Below are positions 7,159 to 15,686 of a stretch of 21,685 bases of DNA, piece after piece. Every line of letters starts with the position of its first letter. The stretch's first letter is position 1. Both the position numbers and the translations under genes were made by a program. The notes under the pieces are model-generated. The model was given only the letters and a program-made list of their open reading frames with translations. It searched no databases and was not told the origin of the DNA. The stretch lies in contig JAURGS010000016.1 of NCBI GenBank assembly GCA_030833685.1, forward strand, positions 1 through 21,685, in the 5' to 3' direction. The stretch is from Rhodoferax sp. (lineage in GTDB: Bacteria; Pseudomonadota; Gammaproteobacteria; Burkholderiales; Burkholderiaceae_C).

Positions 7159-7175
7159 ATTTCTGCATACAAAAT
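7159..7175. promoter_or_regulatory. Operator-like site 2 in the divergent aminotransferase-gntR region
   Basis: ATTTCTGCATACAAAAT is a direct repeat of site 1 with differences at three of 17 positions. The centre-to-centre distance is 54 bp, close to five helical turns, so two dimers could bind one face of the DNA. It lies 10 bp before the gntR ATG at 7185. A short dyad, AGGG-TTTC-CCCT (7134-7145), sits midway between the two sites. Confidence 0.55.
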
Positions 7176-7184
7176 AGCTGGCGC

Positions 7185-7958
7185 ATGAACAAGCCAATAG
7201 AAGCCCAGGCGCTGGGTAGCACCTCCGCACCCGAACCTTTGGTGCACAGAGCAGCCCAACAGTTACGCACCATGTTGGTCGAAGGCCTGATTGCACCCGG
7301 CGCCAAACTCAACGAGCGCGAGCTGGCCCTGGCCTGCGCTGTTTCCAGAACCCCCCTGCGTGAGGCCATTCGCATGCTGGCCGCCGAGGGGCTGGTGGTG
7401 CTCATGCCCAACCGGGGCGCAGTGGCATTGGCGTTGAGCGAAGACGACATTGCCCAGACATTTGAGGTGATTGCAGGCCTTGAAGGACTGTCGGGCGAGC
7501 TGGCCGCCAAGCGCATCACGCCCGCGGCGCTACTGGAGATCAAGGCCATGAATCTTGAGATGCACGCCGCCTATCTGCGAAGAGACCTATCTGCCTATTA
7601 CCGACTCAACGCAGCCATTCACACCGCGATAAACCAGGCTGCGGCAAACCCAGTCCTGAGCAACACCTACACGCAAGTCAACGCGCGGCTGCAAGCCTTG
7701 CGTTTTCGCTCCAACCAGGACGCCGACAAATGGCAGCAGGCACTTAAAGAGCACGACGCCATGGTGCAAGCACTTGAAAACCGCGATGCAACGGGACTGC
7801 GCACCTTGCTGGTGACGCACCTGAACAAAAAACGCGATGTCGCGCTCGAGCAAATCCGCGCCTTGGCGTCTGCCAAAGCCTCCTGTGCACCACCGCAGCG
7901 TCGCAAGGCAGGGGCACGCGCCGCTTCTACACCTGATGAGCCTGCCCGATCCACATGA
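7185..7958 (+). CDS. GntR family transcriptional regulator, FadR/FCD subfamily
   Basis: A 257-residue DNA-binding regulator. The N-terminal winged helix (about 18-82) shows LRTMLVEGLIAPGAKLNERELALACAVSRTPLREAIRMLAAEGLV with the usual SRTPLREAIRML recognition helix. The FCD ligand domain (about 88-225) carries histidines H146 (AAIHTAI), H190 (KEHDAMV) and H212 (VTHLNKK) that would bind a metal in this fold; family members use the metal to hold carboxylate effectors. The position four before H146, often Asp in the family, is Asn here. The last 30 residues are Ala/Arg/Pro-rich and probably disordered. The ribosome site is weak. The gene is divergent from the aminotransferase operon and its stop overlaps the next gene (ATGA), so it is most likely the local, substrate-responsive regulator of both arms. 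Confidence 0.9.
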   Translation: MNKPIEAQALGSTSAPEPLVHRAAQQLRTMLVEGLIAPGAKLNERELALACAVSRTPLREAIRMLAAEGLVVLMPNRGAVALALSEDDIAQTFEVIAGLEGLSGELAAKRITPAALLEIKAMNLEMHAAYLRRDLSAYYRLNAAIHTAINQAAANPVLSNTYTQVNARLQALRFRSNQDADKWQQALKEHDAMVQALENRDATGLRTLLVTHLNKKRDVALEQIRALASAKASCAPPQRRKAGARAASTPDEPARST

Positions 7959-10900
7959 ACGCACCACTCGAGTCCACAAACATGAAGATCGCCGGCGGCG
8001 AGCTAATCTATGACCGCGTTGCCCGAGGCAGCAACGAAGTAGCCGCCAACTTGGCCAGGCGTCTTAACAAGGAAACGCGCGGCGAAGTGCTTTTCAGTGC
8101 TGCCGACCGCAGCCGTTACGCCACCGACGCTTCCATCTACCAGGTCATGCCGACTGGCGTTTTTCTGCCGCGATCGGCAGAGGATGTGCAATTGGCTCTG
8201 GCCATTTGTCGCGATTTAAAGGTGCCCATCGTGGCACGTGGCGCGGGCACCAGCCAGTGCGGGCAAACCGTGGGTGCAGGCCTGGTGATCGACTTTTCCA
8301 AGCACATGCGCAGTCTGCTGTCCCTGGATTTGCAAGAGGGCAGCGTCACCGTGGAGCCCGGCATGGTGCTGGACCACCTGAACGCACAGCTCAAAGCGCA
8401 TGGCCTGTGGTTTCCAGTGGATGTCTCCACCGGCGCTCAGGCCACGCTGGGCGGCATGGCAGGCAACAACTCCTGTGGCAGCCGATCCATTGCCTACGGC
8501 AACATGGTTCACAACGTGGAGGGCGCCCGGGCCTGGCTATCCGATGGCAGTCTGCTGAACTTTGCGCGAATGGGTGACCCAAACACCAGCCCCGAGGCAC
8601 TGGCTTTGGGTGAATGGGTGCGCACGCTCAGTGTTGAGCTGCAGGATGACATCCGCTCCCACTGGCCCAAAGTGCTGCGTCGGGTCGCGGGCTACAACCT
8701 CGACCTGTTCGAGCCGCAAAGTGTTCGGCCCTACACCACTGACGCCAGTGTCAACCTGGCGCACTTGCTGGTTGGCAGCGAAGGCACGCTGGCATTGACG
8801 CGTTCCATCGATTTGCGGCTGAGCGAACTGCCTGCGCACAAAGTACTGGGTGTGGTGAACTTCCCCAGCTTTTACAAAGCCATGGATAGCGCTCAGCACA
8901 TCGTGGCGCTCGCCGGCGATGGCTCGCTCACCGCCGTGGAGCTTGTCGATCGCACCATGATCGAACTGGCGCTGCAAAACCCGGCGTTTGCACCCACCAT
9001 CAAGACCGCCTTGATCGGCCAACCGCAGGCCATCTTGTTGGTGGAATTTGCCGGGGCAGACAAGTCTGCTCTGCAAAGCAACTTAAAGCGCTTAGACGCA
9101 CTCATGGGAGACCTTGGACTGCCCAATGCTGTTGTTCCCATGGCGGATGCCGCCATGCAAAGAAATCTCTGGGAAGTGCGCAAAGCTGGATTGAACATCA
9201 TGATGAGTCTGCGTGGTGACGGCAAGCCGGTCAGCTTCATCGAAGACTGCGCTGTGCCGCTGGAGCACCTGGCAGAGTACACCGACGCCCTGACTGAAGT
9301 ATTCGCGCGCCATGACACGCGCGGCACCTGGTACGCCCACGCTTCGGTTGGAACCTTGCACGTGCGCCCGATTTTGGACATGCGCCGCGACGGCGCGCTC
9401 AAGATGCGCGCCATCGCCGAGGAAGCCAGCGCGTTGGTGCGCCGTTTCAAAGGTGCTTACAGCGGCGAGCACGGCGATGGGCTGTGCCGCGGGGAATGGG
9501 TCCGGTGGCAATTTGGTCCACGCATTGATGAGGCATTTGTCCAAATCAAGCAGCGCATGGATCCTGCCCAGATGTTGTGCCCGCAGCGCATCGTCAACCC
9601 GCCCAAGATGGACGACACATCATTGATGCGATTCAATGCCAAGTACCGTGTGATCGCGCTTGAGCCAGCGCTGGACTGGCAGGGCTGGAACGTACAAAAC
9701 GATGCCCGCACCGAACAGATCACAGCAGCGGGCAGTGGCCAGGACCCTGCCATGGGCCTGGCCAAGGCCATCGAAATGTGTAACAACAACGGGACCTGCC
9801 GCAAGTTTGACGCGGGCACCATGTGCCCAAGTTACCGGATTACCCGTGATGAGCAGCATGTCACCCGTGGCCGTGCGAACACGCTGCGCATGGCGCTCTC
9901 GGGCCAACTTGAGGACGCAAGCCAGACTGGCTTGCTGCACCCACAGGTCCAGGCTGCCATGGATTTATGTGTCAGCTGCAAAGGTTGCAAACGCGAATGC
10001 CCAACCGGCGTTGACATGGCACGCATGAAAATCGAGGTTTTGCACGCGCGTCAAAAACAACTGGGCCTGAGTCTGCGCCAGCGTTTGATCTCGCGCTTGC
10101 CGGACTACGCGCGCTGGGCTAGCCGCTTTGCGCCACTGATGAACCTGCGTAACCGCAGCCCCCTGCTGGCGCGCGCCATGGAGCGCCTGCTTGGCATTGC
10201 TGCAAGCCGAAGCCTGCCAGTGTGGTCAAGCCAGCATTTTTTTAATCAAGCGCAGGGCACTGTCGATCGACAGTCTGTCCTACACGCTGCGCGCGGTGTG
10301 GTGCTGTTTGTGGACACCTTCAACGGCTACTTCGAGTCAGCGGTGGCGCACAGCGCGGTACGCGTGCTCAAGGCCGCTGGGTACACCGTCCACGTCGCCG
10401 CCCGTGACGAGGGCCAAGGGCATCACCTGTGTTGTGGTCGAACCTACTTATCCTCGGGTGAAGTTGACCGCGCCAGAGAAAAAGCGCAGGAACTGATCAC
10501 GCACTTGGCACCGTTTGCCCAGGCTGGTCTGGCGATTGTGGGCTTAGAGCCGTCCTGTCTGTTTACCTTGCGCGATGAAGCGCTGAGCATGGGGCTGGGC
10601 GCAGCGGCCGAAGTGGTCGCATCCAAAGCGGTGCTGCTCGAAGAGTTTCTGGCCGCGCAAGCCAAAGCAGGTCAACTGGAGGGCCTGCGAGCGCAACTGC
10701 AACCCCAAACCCAAACGCTGCTCGTTCATGCGCACTGCCACCAAAAAGCCTTTGGCGCGGTCACGCCGATCAGCGAAGTTCTGGGCCTGATTCCACAGTC
10801 CAAGGTGGTGCACATCGAATCGAGCTGCTGCGGCATGGCTGGTAGCTTTGGCTACGAGTCCGAGCATCTGAGCGCCTCCCAGCAAATGGCTGAGCTCAGT

Positions 10901-11035
10901 CTCTTGCCCACCATTCGCCAACACCCCGACGCCATCCTGGTGGCCGATGGCACCAGCTGTCGCCACCAGATCAAAGACGGCTCCAACCGCCGGGCGCTTC
11001 ATGTGGCGCAGGTTTTAGATGGCTTGCTGCGCTAG
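7955..11035 (+). CDS. FAD-linked, [4Fe-4S] 2-hydroxyacid dehydrogenase (GlcD-GlcF-like fusion)
   Basis: A 1026-residue fusion of a FAD-binding type 4 oxidase domain and an Fe-S domain, a class that oxidises D-2-hydroxyacids (glycolate, D-lactate, D-2-hydroxyglutarate type) and passes electrons to the membrane quinone pool. The FAD part has VPIVARGAGTSQCGQTVG, LGGMAGNNSCGSRSIAYGNM, LLVGSEGTLA and, near its end, AYSGEHGDGLCRGEW. The Fe-S part has C609-x5-C615-x8-C624-P and C672-x2-C675-x2-C678-x3-C682-P. Two C-terminal CCG domains follow, with CCG at 826-828 and 958-960 and HCHQKAFG between. All cluster cysteines are present. The start overlaps the gntR stop by 4 nt (ATGA), so translation is coupled. 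The exact substrate is unknown; the glyoxylate-type aminotransferase in the divergent operon makes glycolate or a related hydroxyacid attractive. The stop faces the convergent hydratase gene 28 bp away. Confidence 0.88.
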   Translation: MNAPLESTNMKIAGGELIYDRVARGSNEVAANLARRLNKETRGEVLFSAADRSRYATDASIYQVMPTGVFLPRSAEDVQLALAICRDLKVPIVARGAGTSQCGQTVGAGLVIDFSKHMRSLLSLDLQEGSVTVEPGMVLDHLNAQLKAHGLWFPVDVSTGAQATLGGMAGNNSCGSRSIAYGNMVHNVEGARAWLSDGSLLNFARMGDPNTSPEALALGEWVRTLSVELQDDIRSHWPKVLRRVAGYNLDLFEPQSVRPYTTDASVNLAHLLVGSEGTLALTRSIDLRLSELPAHKVLGVVNFPSFYKAMDSAQHIVALAGDGSLTAVELVDRTMIELALQNPAFAPTIKTALIGQPQAILLVEFAGADKSALQSNLKRLDALMGDLGLPNAVVPMADAAMQRNLWEVRKAGLNIMMSLRGDGKPVSFIEDCAVPLEHLAEYTDALTEVFARHDTRGTWYAHASVGTLHVRPILDMRRDGALKMRAIAEEASALVRRFKGAYSGEHGDGLCRGEWVRWQFGPRIDEAFVQIKQRMDPAQMLCPQRIVNPPKMDDTSLMRFNAKYRVIALEPALDWQGWNVQNDARTEQITAAGSGQDPAMGLAKAIEMCNNNGTCRKFDAGTMCPSYRITRDEQHVTRGRANTLRMALSGQLEDASQTGLLHPQVQAAMDLCVSCKGCKRECPTGVDMARMKIEVLHARQKQLGLSLRQRLISRLPDYARWASRFAPLMNLRNRSPLLARAMERLLGIAASRSLPVWSSQHFFNQAQGTVDRQSVLHAARGVVLFVDTFNGYFESAVAHSAVRVLKAAGYTVHVAARDEGQGHHLCCGRTYLSSGEVDRAREKAQELITHLAPFAQAGLAIVGLEPSCLFTLRDEALSMGLGAAAEVVASKAVLLEEFLAAQAKAGQLEGLRAQLQPQTQTLLVHAHCHQKAFGAVTPISEVLGLIPQSKVVHIESSCCGMAGSFGYESEHLSASQQMAELSLLPTIRQHPDAILVADGTSCRHQIKDGSNRRALHVAQVLDGLLR

Positions 11036-11063
11036 GCAGCCGGGCTGTCCGATTTCGCCGCGA

Positions 11064-11831
11064 TCAGAGTTGCACCTGGGCTGAGCCAAGGCCTTCAAAC
11101 AAAACCGTGACCGCATCACCCGCCTTGGCCCGGTAAATGCCGTTCCAAGAGCCGGTGGTCACCACCGTGCCTTTGGGCAGGACCCGGTGCTGGCCAATCA
11201 CGTGGCGCGCAAAGGTCCGCAAGCCCCAATCGGGCGTGCCCAGCGGGTGAGCACCTTTGCACTGAACCGCTAACTGGCCATTGACCGTGATCTGGCACAC
11301 CTGATTGGCCCAATCGTGCGTGCGCCACGGCTGCCAGTCTGCAAGCACCAAAGCGCCGTGCGATTGCAGGTCTGCCAGTTTCAGCCAGGCCGGCGTGTCA
11401 TAGCCGCGACTCCAGTGGTTGCTGATCACTTCAATAGCCACGGTGAAATCACTGATCCAGCCTCTGGCGTCTTCTTCGCTGGCAGCGCTGAGCATTTCGT
11501 CGCTCACATCACACCCCAGGCGAATGGCGATTTCGGCCTCAATGCCATGCAGGTGCAAGGGCCAATCACGCAAGTCTGCAGGGCTGTGGCGCACGCCATC
11601 TGGCGGTAAACCTGCATGGGTAATCATCGCCTCTCGTGATAAGCCGCCTGACTTCCAGTAACTCGCAACGGGCGCACTGTGCCAGTGCAGCTGTGCAGCC
11701 ACCAGCGCCTGAACCGAGTAGGCATCGTCAGCCCCGCGCAGTGTGTCCATATAGGGTTCGGTGTCAACGACCTGACCGCTTCGCCGAGACTCGAGCAACG
11801 CTTTTGCCACCTGGTTGACCCCTGAATGCAT
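11064..11831 (-). CDS. Fumarylacetoacetase/MhpD-family hydratase (2-keto-4-pentenoate hydratase-like)
   Basis: A 255-residue member of the 2-keto-4-pentenoate hydratase / fumarylacetoacetate hydrolase superfamily. Such enzymes hydrate 2-oxo-4-enoates or decarboxylate related oxo-diacids with a divalent metal. Visible marks: WKSGGLSREAM (near 60), the metal-binding HGIEAEIAIRLG (E98 and E100), FTVAIEVISNHW (E134), NGQLAVQCKGAHPLGTPDWGLRTFA (in place of the usual NGE..QTG.....GDP) and the C-terminal LPKGTVVTTGSWNGIYRAKAGDAVTVLFEGLGSAQVQL, where TTGS.NG replaces the common TG. The ATG at 11831 has GAGGAG 6 nt upstream; an ATG at 11837 lies too close to that site. It converges with the dehydrogenase gene and has its own 226-bp upstream region. 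It may serve the same pathway, but common control is not evident. Confidence 0.82.
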   Translation of the reverse strand: MHSGVNQVAKALLESRRSGQVVDTEPYMDTLRGADDAYSVQALVAAQLHWHSAPVASYWKSGGLSREAMITHAGLPPDGVRHSPADLRDWPLHLHGIEAEIAIRLGCDVSDEMLSAASEEDARGWISDFTVAIEVISNHWSRGYDTPAWLKLADLQSHGALVLADWQPWRTHDWANQVCQITVNGQLAVQCKGAHPLGTPDWGLRTFARHVIGQHRVLPKGTVVTTGSWNGIYRAKAGDAVTVLFEGLGSAQVQL

Positions 11832-11973
11832 TCTCATCTCCTCTTCAAAAAAAAGTTCTCACCCAAAATTTCAAACTGCGCATCCAACGCTCTGCTACCC
11901 TGGGCTAGGCGAATAGCCCTGGTGGCTTGGCATGCCAGACTGGTATGCGCTCAAGATGGTTTGGCTGTCGCAG

Positions 11974-11988
11974 CAACTACTGTAGTTG
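11974..11988. repeat. 15-bp dyad in the hydratase upstream region
   Basis: CAACTAC-T-GTAGTTG is a perfect 7-bp inverted repeat around one base, about 145 bp upstream of the hydratase ATG and 76 bp past the heme oxygenase stop. It resembles an operator half-site pair but no recognised regulator motif is matched. The remaining bases of the 11832-12063 gap show a weaker hairpin CCAAG-CAAA-CTTGG (12015-12028) and no gene. Confidence 0.3.
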
Positions 11989-12063
11989 AGAATCGTAAAC
12001 AGTTGGTAGCGACCCCAAGCAAACTTGGTTTGGCACAGGCCTTGGCCCTAACGATGAGCGTCA

Positions 12064-12699
12064 TCAGGCCATGCAAGGCGCGACAGGCACTGTCAGCCAG
12101 GACTCGAAGTGCGCAAACGTGTGGCGCGCGGCCGTCACCGCATCTTCAAGGTCTTTGGGGTCCGCCAGCTCAGTGTCCAAGGACTTGCGTACAGCACTCC
12201 AGCTGGGCATGCCTGGCAACATAGCAGCGCGAAAAAAAGTCAAAGCGCTTGCGTAATCAGGGCCCAGGGTCTGAGCCAGCCGCGCCTGTATCAATCGTGC
12301 GCCCAACAAAGACCCGCAAATCACGTATGCCATGCCCAAGATTTCTGCCCGCCGGGTAAAGACTGGCAAACTGCCATCCTCTGGCCCACGAACAGGTTCG
12401 CTAACACCCGCCCCAAGTTGCTGCAATTCAAGCAAGTCTTGCTCGATCAAACGGGTGCGATGAAAAACGCCCGGCGTCAACCATTCGCCCGGGCCTCTGT
12501 TGCCAGCCCAAAACCAGCGCGCAAACCGATCCTCAATGGTCAGATAGCAGCCGTGCAGGTGCTGCAGAATTTGCTGATAAGTTCGGGGTGTCAAGTCCTG
12601 CCCCATCAACTGCTGCATCGCCGATTCTTGATCCAGGCGCTGATGCGCCTGCTGGGTTGACTGTCGTAACACCAGGCTTGCAGTCAAATTCATCACCAT
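12064..12699 (-). CDS. bphO: Biliverdin-producing heme oxygenase (BphO type)
   Basis: A 211-residue all-helical heme oxygenase that opens heme to biliverdin, CO and Fe(II). The proximal heme ligand is expected at H19 in LRQSTQQAHQRLDQ, matching the family pattern T-x3-H-x2-L-[ED]. The distal-helix region MAYVICGSLLGARLI corresponds to the family LYVLEGSxLGGxxI, with Cys in place of the usual acidic residue. The gene begins at the very end of the bacteriophytochrome gene: ATG 12699 overlaps its stop, and a second in-frame ATG at 12693 forms TGATG with that stop. Either start implies translational coupling, and no separate ribosome site is seen. The context makes the role clear: supply of the biliverdin chromophore to the phytochrome encoded just upstream. 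Confidence 0.9.
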   Translation of the reverse strand: MVMNLTASLVLRQSTQQAHQRLDQESAMQQLMGQDLTPRTYQQILQHLHGCYLTIEDRFARWFWAGNRGPGEWLTPGVFHRTRLIEQDLLELQQLGAGVSEPVRGPEDGSLPVFTRRAEILGMAYVICGSLLGARLIQARLAQTLGPDYASALTFFRAAMLPGMPSWSAVRKSLDTELADPKDLEDAVTAARHTFAHFESWLTVPVAPCMA

Positions 12700-15686
12700 T
12701 TCAGTCGGATTGCATGGGCCGCTGAGTGAACTTCTTCGGGTGGTACCGGGCGGCTGAAAAAATAACCCTGTGCTTGGTCGCAGTTTTGCGACATCAACCA
12801 GCGACGCTGGTAGTCATCCTCGACGCCTTCTGCGACAGTCTTGATCCGAAGACCCCGCGCCAAGCCCAGAACAGCACGGGTCACCAGCTGCGCTTGCGTG
12901 TCATGCTCCAAACCTGCAACGAAAGACCTGTCAATTTTTAAGGTGCTCAGCGGTAACTGATGCAGATAGGACAGCGAGGAGTATCCCGTCCCAAAATCAT
13001 CTAGCGTGACATGAACACCCATCGCTTTGAGCTTTTGGAGCACACCACGCGCCAGGCTGGTGTCTTCCATCAAAATCGATTCTGTGAGCTCAACCTCGAT
13101 CAAATCCGGATCGACAGCATGAGCACTCAACGCCGCCGCGAGCTCATCGACAAAATTGGCGCTGGCAAACTGAGCGAACGATACGTTGATGGCCACTGGC
13201 AAGGTTGGGTCCCCTTGATCGCGCCATCGCGCAATCTGCGCTACCGCCTCGGTAATCACCCACGCGCCCAATGGGTTGATCAAACCACAGCGCTCTGCGA
13301 TGGGAACAAAATGATCCGGCCCCAACAACCCGCGCACCGGGTGTTGCCAACGAACCAGGGCCTCAACGCCAACAACATTTCCACTGCGTAAGTCAACCTT
13401 GGGCTGGTAGTACAACTTCAACTGGTCCGAGGGCAGCGCCTCTCTGAGCTGTGATTCCAGGCTAAAAGCTTCGTTGGCACGGGATTCCATCTCTTCGGTG
13501 TATACCGATACCACACCACGTCCCCGCGCTTTAGCGTCATAGAGTGCGATGTCCGCACGCCGCATCAGATCAACCGCCGACGGGCCTTGATCAGGGTAGG
13601 TGGCGATACCGACCGAGATACCCATCACCAGTGAATCTGACTCGACCAGAATTGGCAACTTCATGACCCGGATTAACCGATCAGCAATGGCCAACAGCGC
13701 CTCAACTTTTCCAGATTCAAAATGAACCACCATAATGAATTCATCACCGCCAAAGCGGCAGGCGAAGTCGTTATCGCGGATGACCTCTGCAATCCGGTGC
13801 CCCACCGCCTTGATGACCTCATCGCCTGCGCGATGACCCAGGGAGTCATTGATCCGTTTAAAGTGATCAAGGTCAATCATGAAAAGGCCAAAGTTGGCCC
13901 CTGGAATCTGCATGAGCAGATGGAGTTCCGAGTCAAGCGCACTTCGGTTCAGAAGCCCTGTTAAAAAATCATGGCGTGCGCGCCAACGCAATTTTTCGTT
14001 GAGTTCGTGATTGATCAAGGCCTGGCTGTGCTCACCCAGGGTTGCGCTAAGTCTCATGATCGACTCAACGTCGAGTCGGCTCCAGTCTTCAGATTTATCC
14101 CTAACCGTCTCTGTCCACAAATCGAAGGAGCGACGCGGCTCCAGGTAAATGCCGCCGTCCTTGGCAACATGGCTGGGCTCGTCCTGTTTTCCGCCCCAAT
14201 GGATCACCTGCTCGAGCTTTGGGCGAAAAAAAACGATGGCATCCTTGCCTTCAACACCAAAGCGAATTGCCAACATGCCCACTTCATCGAGTTCCGGTGG
14301 AAATTTTGCGGCCAGAGTCGCCAGGTGATTAGCCACCAAGGGCTTTCCAGGCGCTTGATTAGCAAGCAAGCGCTCGACCTCATCCATCACGGCGCCCCCA
14401 GGAAAAGGCACAGCCAATCTTGGAGCCTTACCAAAGACCGTTGTTCCACCCAGGCGCACACCCCAGCTCGTGGCGCTGAAAAGCTCCAGAAATTCAGGGC
14501 CATAAACTTGGCCGGCGTCGACCAGGCCCTCCTGCGTCTGCATTGCCGACCGGCCAAAATCATTCACCAACTCGCTAATGCGACGCATGCGCTTTTGGTA
14601 GTTCAGGCGTTCCAAGTCATCTGCGCGCATGGCAATCAGGTTAGCCACAAGCTCGCATGCGGTGCGAACAGACTGGCGCACGTGATAGGGCGGAACACGA
14701 GGCTTGAGGTGGTGGCAAGCCAGCAGTCCCCACAGCTTTCCGTCTCGAATCAGGGAAACTGACATGGTGGCACGCACCCCCACGTTGCGCAAATAAATGA
14801 TGTGCGCCTCTGACTTACTGCGCAAGGTGCAGTAGCTCTGGTCGAGTAGCTCGCCTTCTGGCAGCTTGGCCGGCACCAACTCGTCTGAACTGGCCTCAAT
14901 GTCACATAGGGCCCGAACAGGGTTGAGCAGATAGAGTTGGCGTGCCTGTGGCGGTATGTCACCCGCTGGAAACCGCATACCGAGAAATTTGACTTTCGTG
15001 GCAGCAGACACCGACTCGGCCACGACTTCACCAGAAAAGTCGGGCAAAAAGCGATAGAGCATGACCCTGTCGAATCCAGACAACTCTCTTAAAGCCTGTG
15101 CGCCAGTGCGCAGGAATTCAGTTTCATCGTGGCTGCGGTTCAATTCGGACAGCGCTTCGTTGAGCCTCTCAAGGGTCTCGATTTGCGCCTCTTGACCGGT
15201 GTCTGCTACAGAGGCGCGCGGCGCCCACTCCACAACCACATAAGGCCCGATGCGGTGAGCCAAGGTCTCCCCGACAGAGACGCTGGGGTTTAGCACAGAG
15301 GCCCCAGTGGCCAGGCTAAAAAATCGTCCATGCAATTGAACCTTATCGCGCAGTTGAAACTTGACATCTTTTGCCGGCTGCCGATCGCGTAGGGCACCCA
15401 GAACAGCGCGAGCAGGTTCAGCCGAGACATCAAACCAATCTTGAAAAAGTGAGCTCAGGATGAGCGTCTCGGGTACAGCGGGTTGCGTTACCCGAAACCA
15501 GCCTGCAGACACCTGCACAACTGCCAAGTTGTCCGCGCGAACCACCATCAGCAGACCGTGGGGTTGCACGGCGCCAAGCTGATGAATGGGCTCCGTGTCG
15601 CAGCCATGACTCAAAAACTTATTCTTTTGCGTCACGCTCTCGGCCCCGGCCACCACTGTATCCAGGTCTGTACTATTTGGTTGCAT
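12693..15686 (-). CDS. bphP: Bacteriophytochrome with GGDEF and EAL output domains
   Basis: A 997-residue red/far-red photoreceptor coupled to cyclic-di-GMP turnover. Order: PAS (about 20-155) with the biliverdin-attaching Cys C29 in GCDTEPIHQLGAVQPHG; GAF (about 170-350) with PAGDIPPQARQLY (D243) and the chromophore-contacting H295 in EAHIIYLRNVG; PHY (about 360-540) with the tongue WGG and PRRSFDLW (517-524). GGDEF (about 570-735) has an intact RFGGDEF (646-650) and an inhibitory RxxD site (RDND) five residues before it. EAL (about 745-990) has VEALVRWQHP (775-777), ELTES, DDFGTGYSSL and AEGVED. Both enzyme centres therefore look active. ATG 15686 is preferred; the frame runs back to a TTG at 15785, which is less likely. 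This is the domain order of Rhodobacter sphaeroides BphG1. It is followed by overlapping bphO and divergent from the MHYT kinase. Confidence 0.94.
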   Translation of the reverse strand: MQPNSTDLDTVVAGAESVTQKNKFLSHGCDTEPIHQLGAVQPHGLLMVVRADNLAVVQVSAGWFRVTQPAVPETLILSSLFQDWFDVSAEPARAVLGALRDRQPAKDVKFQLRDKVQLHGRFFSLATGASVLNPSVSVGETLAHRIGPYVVVEWAPRASVADTGQEAQIETLERLNEALSELNRSHDETEFLRTGAQALRELSGFDRVMLYRFLPDFSGEVVAESVSAATKVKFLGMRFPAGDIPPQARQLYLLNPVRALCDIEASSDELVPAKLPEGELLDQSYCTLRSKSEAHIIYLRNVGVRATMSVSLIRDGKLWGLLACHHLKPRVPPYHVRQSVRTACELVANLIAMRADDLERLNYQKRMRRISELVNDFGRSAMQTQEGLVDAGQVYGPEFLELFSATSWGVRLGGTTVFGKAPRLAVPFPGGAVMDEVERLLANQAPGKPLVANHLATLAAKFPPELDEVGMLAIRFGVEGKDAIVFFRPKLEQVIHWGGKQDEPSHVAKDGGIYLEPRRSFDLWTETVRDKSEDWSRLDVESIMRLSATLGEHSQALINHELNEKLRWRARHDFLTGLLNRSALDSELHLLMQIPGANFGLFMIDLDHFKRINDSLGHRAGDEVIKAVGHRIAEVIRDNDFACRFGGDEFIMVVHFESGKVEALLAIADRLIRVMKLPILVESDSLVMGISVGIATYPDQGPSAVDLMRRADIALYDAKARGRGVVSVYTEEMESRANEAFSLESQLREALPSDQLKLYYQPKVDLRSGNVVGVEALVRWQHPVRGLLGPDHFVPIAERCGLINPLGAWVITEAVAQIARWRDQGDPTLPVAINVSFAQFASANFVDELAAALSAHAVDPDLIEVELTESILMEDTSLARGVLQKLKAMGVHVTLDDFGTGYSSLSYLHQLPLSTLKIDRSFVAGLEHDTQAQLVTRAVLGLARGLRIKTVAEGVEDDYQRRWLMSQNCDQAQGYFFSRPVPPEEVHSAAHAIRLKW

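Noticed and set aside
12015..12028. CCAAG-CAAA-CTTGG hairpin after the heme oxygenase gene as a terminator
   Set aside because: The stem is only 5 bp and no T-run follows on either strand.
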